Part shown: positions 60,082 to 64,000 of the stretch, piece by piece
Numbering within the stretch: the first letter of the stretch is position 1
How the letters are laid out: every line of letters starts with the position of its first letter
NCBI GenBank assembly: GCA_964399535.1
Contig: CAYNRE010000070.1
Span: 1-64,000 of the forward strand
DNA: 64,000 nt
Source: CAYNRE01 sp964399535
GTDB lineage: Bacteria > Planctomycetota > Planctomycetia > Pirellulales > CAYNRE01
Reading direction: 5' to 3'
Notes under the pieces: generated by a model
What the model was told of the DNA's origin: nothing
The model's input: the letters and a program-made list of their open reading frames with translations, nothing else
The model's database searches: none
Program-made: the position numbers and the translations under genes

Positions 60082-61764
60082 ATGAACCGGGCCGCCCGGG
60101 CAGCGCAACTCCGATTAGGCCCCTCGCTACGGAGCGAAGCGGGCCGCGCTGGCCTGCGCCTGGCCCCGCTCGCGGTAACTCTCGCCGGCCCCCTGGCCAG
60201 CGGCGCCGCGCTGGCGGCAGGTACGCCACCCCTGGAGTGGACCGCTTTGGCCTGGGTGGCGCTGGTACCGCTCGGGCTGGCGGTCGTGTGGCCGGCTCCT
60301 GCGCACGAACGAATGTTCGGCGCCCTGCTCGGCGGACTAGTCTTTCACTGGTGGGGGTTGAGTTGGACGCGCACCGCCTTCGCGGTTGACAACCTGCACG
60401 GACCGCGGGCCAACGCCGTGCTGCTACTTTGTTTGTTGGCGGCCGGATCGTGGCCACTGGCCGTGGGGCTTGGGCAATTACTCGCACGCCGCTTGCCTTT
60501 GGCTCTGGCCCTGCCCGTGGCTTGGATCTCCGGCGAGTACGCTCGCTTCCTGGGATTTCGCGTTTTCGGGGGCGATGGCTTTCCGGTACTGCAAGTCGGT
60601 CACTTGGCGATCGATTCCAGCGGAATTGAGCAGCTTGCTTCGGTGGGCGGGGTCTGGGCCGTATCGCTCTTGGTCGTGGCCGTGAACGGGTACGGAGCCG
60701 CCCGCTGGTTCGAGTTCCTAAGTGCCCGCGGCGAGGTTCCGAGCCAGGCACGGCGACGGCGGCGCCGCCAAATCTGGGAAACCTCGGTGCTCTTGGCGGT
60801 GCTTGGGGCCGCGCTGGCGTTTGGCCAGTATCGTCTGGGCACAAGCGCCGTTCGTTACGACGGACCAATCGTGTGCCTGATGGGCGACCTCGAGCCGTGG
60901 CTCGAACGCGAGCGCTCGCTCGCTCCTTTTAATCTGGGTGGAGCCGAGCTATTGCTTTGGCCGGAAGCCTCGCTCGAATCCAAAATCCGTCAGTCCGCCG
61001 ACGACCCTTCGGGCAATGCCGACCCGGTCTTGCAACGACTGACGCGGCTGGCTGCCGATCGGCGAGCCAGCCTGGTGGTGAGTGGCGTTCGGCACGAGGC
61101 GAGTTCCGGCCTTGAATTCAATTCGGCCTGGACAATCTGTCCCGAGCGAGGAGTGCTGGGGCGCTACGATAAAAAATGCCGGGTGCCCTTCGCCGAGTTT
61201 CAGCCGAACTGGGCGCCCTGGTTCGAAACGACCGCGGCGGCGCCGATCGCGGCGGGAAGCCGTAGCCCCGTGTTCGCCGTCGCCAGCCAACGGGGCGATC
61301 GAACGCCGCTCGCCCTGATGATTTGCTACGACCTGTTCTTTCCGGGCTGTGCGCGCGATTGGGTAAGAACCGCGGAGCCCCGCGACCAACCCCTGGCCTT
61401 TCTGGTCGCCTCGAGCGAAGCGTGCGACCCCCAAGGCCGCCTGGCGGCCCTGGTACAGGTACTGGCGCGGTACCGCGCGCTGGAAACCGGGCGCTCGATC
61501 GTCCGCAATACCCGCGGCGGCTGGTGCGGCTTGATCGACCCCCTGGGGCGCGAGGCGGTACGAACGGCCGATCCCTCGCGAGCCGGACCCCAATGGGTGG
61601 GCGCGGTCCCCACTTCGATCTACCCTGGTCGGTATGCCCGCTGGGGAGATTGGCTGGCCCAGTTGTGCGGTTGCCTGGCCGTGCTGGCGGTCGGCCACCG
61701 CGCCTGGGGTGTTGCCGCGGCCTGGCGCTTGCCCGCCCCCCGCGCAGGCCGCGCCCCGCACTAG
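60082..61764 (+). CDS. lnt: Apolipoprotein N-acyltransferase-like carbon-nitrogen hydrolase
   Basis: The product is 560 residues. The N-terminal half has several transmembrane helices (LEWTALAWVALVPLGLAVVW, LLGGLVFHWWGLSW). The C-terminal nitrilase domain shows the catalytic triad E295 (LLWPEASLES), K364 (YDKKCRVPF) and C415 (LMICYDLFF). Lnt adds the third acyl chain to lipoproteins at the inner membrane. Inserts and a divergent loop around the Lys motif leave room for a paralogue with another substrate. It follows a DUF1573 lipoprotein gene group. Confidence 0.87.
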   Translation: MNRAARAAQLRLGPSLRSEAGRAGLRLAPLAVTLAGPLASGAALAAGTPPLEWTALAWVALVPLGLAVVWPAPAHERMFGALLGGLVFHWWGLSWTRTAFAVDNLHGPRANAVLLLCLLAAGSWPLAVGLGQLLARRLPLALALPVAWISGEYARFLGFRVFGGDGFPVLQVGHLAIDSSGIEQLASVGGVWAVSLLVVAVNGYGAARWFEFLSARGEVPSQARRRRRRQIWETSVLLAVLGAALAFGQYRLGTSAVRYDGPIVCLMGDLEPWLERERSLAPFNLGGAELLLWPEASLESKIRQSADDPSGNADPVLQRLTRLAADRRASLVVSGVRHEASSGLEFNSAWTICPERGVLGRYDKKCRVPFAEFQPNWAPWFETTAAAPIAAGSRSPVFAVASQRGDRTPLALMICYDLFFPGCARDWVRTAEPRDQPLAFLVASSEACDPQGRLAALVQVLARYRALETGRSIVRNTRGGWCGLIDPLGREAVRTADPSRAGPQWVGAVPTSIYPGRYARWGDWLAQLCGCLAVLAVGHRAWGVAAAWRLPAPRAGRAPH

Positions 61765-61785
61765 CGCCCGGCAGCCGAGGCGAAC

Positions 61786-62997
61786 ATGCAGAATCCACGC
61801 GAACGGACGAAGCTTCCGCGACCGACGGCGAGCGCACTGCTCCTGGCGGCCGCGCTTGTTTGCCTGGCGCGGCCGTTGGCCTGGGCTGGGGCCGACGACC
61901 CGGCCCCGCTCGACGCCGCCGGGTTTCGCGATGGGGCCAGCCACTGGCGACGACTGCGCAGCGACGAGCGGGTCATTCAGCCTACGGCCGATCAGCCGGC
62001 CTACCGCCCCGAGCAGTTCGAGGAAATTGTCGCCAACATTCTGTTGTTCCAGCGGGAAACCGGCGGCTGGCCCAAAGACTACGACATGCTGGCCATTCTG
62101 ACGCCCGAGCAGCGCCGGGCGGTCGAGGCCACGCGAAACCGCGAGGATAGCTCGTTCGACAATCATAACACCCACACCCAGGTCGATTACCTGGCCCGGG
62201 CGCTGCTGCGGCGCGACGAGCCCACCTGGCGGGTGGCCTGCCTGCGGGGTTTCGACTTCATGCTCGCCGCGCAGCTTCCCTGCGGAGGATTCCCTCAAAA
62301 GTTCCCAGGCCCCACCGGGTATCAGCGAACCATCACGCTGAACGACGGGGTAATGATGGGCGTGCTGGGCGTATTGGACGACGCTGCCCGGGGAGCGCCG
62401 CAGTGGAGCTGGCTGGACGAGGAGCGCAGGCAGCGGGCTCGCCAGGCCGTGGCGCGGGGCGTGGCGTGCCTGCTCAAGTGTCAGATTCGTTCTCAAGGAA
62501 AGTTGACCGGCTGGTGCCAGCAGCACGACCCGGAAACCTTCGAACCGACGAGCGCCCGCACATTTGAGTTGGCGTCGATTTGCCCGCAGGAAACGACCGA
62601 GGTGGTCCGTTTTCTCATGAATCGGCCCGCGGAGGAAACTCGTCCGGCCGAAGACATTGCAGCCGCGATCGAAGCGGCCGTGGCCTGGCTCGGCCAGGCC
62701 GAGCTGACCGGAGTGCGGGTCGAGCGGGTCCCGCTGGAGCCGGTCGAGTTTGCGCATCGCGCGGTTGATTTCGACGCCGTGGTGGTGGCCGATCCGCTCG
62801 CGCCGCCGCTCTGGGCCCGGCACTACGAAATCGGCAGCGATCGGCCGATCTTCGCCGGGCGCGACGCCGTGCGGCGCTATGCCCTGGCCGAGATCGAACT
62901 CGAGCGGCGCACCGGGACCGTATGGTACGGGGTCTGGCCCGAGCGCTTGATTCGCAGGGAATACCCGCAGTGGCGTGCCGGTCGCGAAGGCAAGTAA
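61786..62997 (+). CDS. Pectate lyase, polysaccharide lyase family 10
   Basis: The product is 403 residues with signal peptide ASALLLAAALVCLARPLAWA. PL10 features are LFQRETGGWPKDYDM, SSFDNHNTHTQVDYLARA, GFPQKFPGP, TLNDGVMMGVL and GKLTGWCQQHDPETFEPTSA, with CPQETTEVVRFLM near the active site. It cleaves polygalacturonate by beta-elimination, probably in the periplasm or outside the cell. It lies 21 bp after the Lnt-like gene. Confidence 0.92.
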   Translation: MQNPRERTKLPRPTASALLLAAALVCLARPLAWAGADDPAPLDAAGFRDGASHWRRLRSDERVIQPTADQPAYRPEQFEEIVANILLFQRETGGWPKDYDMLAILTPEQRRAVEATRNREDSSFDNHNTHTQVDYLARALLRRDEPTWRVACLRGFDFMLAAQLPCGGFPQKFPGPTGYQRTITLNDGVMMGVLGVLDDAARGAPQWSWLDEERRQRARQAVARGVACLLKCQIRSQGKLTGWCQQHDPETFEPTSARTFELASICPQETTEVVRFLMNRPAEETRPAEDIAAAIEAAVAWLGQAELTGVRVERVPLEPVEFAHRAVDFDAVVVADPLAPPLWARHYEIGSDRPIFAGRDAVRRYALAEIELERRTGTVWYGVWPERLIRREYPQWRAGREGK

Positions 62998-63057
62998 GCA
63001 CAGGGGCGGCCGGGGCGCCTAAGATCGCCGGGTGGGCGCTTCGGCGTTCCCGCTTGC

Positions 63058-63102
63058 TCCCCCTCCTCGCGGGGCCTCTCCCGCTTGCGCGGCCGAGGGG
63101 GA
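63058..63102. terminator. Inverted repeat between convergent genes
   Basis: TCCCCCTC (63058-63065) is inverted as GAGGGGGA (63095-63102) around a GC-rich loop containing a smaller hairpin. It lies in the 125-bp gap between the convergent pectate lyase and DUF1501 genes and may stop transcription in either direction. It also resembles generic planctomycete intergenic repeats. Confidence 0.35.
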
Positions 63103-63122
63103 AAACACCGACGCCCCGCGCG

Positions 63123-64000
<878 letters not shown>

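Noticed and set aside
60949..62823. Minus-strand frame of 624 codons
   Set aside because: It is antisense to the Lnt and pectate lyase genes, which have intact catalytic motifs on the plus strand.

Overview
The window is GC-rich chromosomal DNA from a member of the Planctomycetota, most likely a Pirellulales-type bacterium. This rests on family content, not on a marker gene. It carries PSCyt1/DUF1549/DUF1553 and DUF1501 partners, DUF1559 pseudopilin-like proteins, DUF1573 proteins, LEPR-XLL-type N-termini on large secreted enzymes, PEP-CTERM proteins and a PL10 pectate lyase.

Positions 1-6.5 kb are an accessory island. It holds the 3' end of an RHS gene with a Cys-rich tip and a small immunity-like gene. 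It also holds a family of 51-nt repeats at or near the 3' ends of cargo genes, an intact DDE insertion sequence that interrupts one repeat copy, a displaced RHS core fragment, and a tRNA-like 3' end inside an apparent integrase tail. Two unrecognised orphan genes, a REP-type inverted-repeat element, a truncated REP-associated tyrosine transposase and a second decayed IS tail complete it.

Positions 6.5-12.9 kb hold a large secreted subtilisin-like protein, a tRNA-Arg(CCG) with a decayed integrase-like remnant just downstream, about 1.4 kb with no gene I can support, and an orphan helical protein.

Positions 13-44.3 kb are largely core genome. They include a DUF1559 gene, xseA-xseB-ispA-dxs (exonuclease VII and isoprenoid precursors), a large MscS-type channel, two tandem outer-membrane barrel paralogues, a beta-carbonic anhydrase and an unusually arranged radical SAM protein. 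A minus-strand acyl-CoA/TCA group follows (GNAT, two SDRs, sucD, sucC). After it come an EF-hand protein, an animal-type haem peroxidase, a two-component system, a methyltransferase, rnc and an HtrA protease.

Positions 44.3-64 kb are rich in secreted and redox proteins: a GMC oxidoreductase with a possible small partner, two PEP-CTERM proteins, and a PSCyt/DUF1501/LamG-propeller operon. A co-directional locus of a 12-cysteine exported peptide, a LolA-like protein, two DUF1573 proteins and a DUF1559 protein follows, then an Lnt homologue, a pectate lyase and the end of another DUF1501 gene. The best candidates for undescribed biology are the repeat-marked RHS island and the Cys-rich peptide locus. 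All family assignments were made by eye from motifs; no database search was run.
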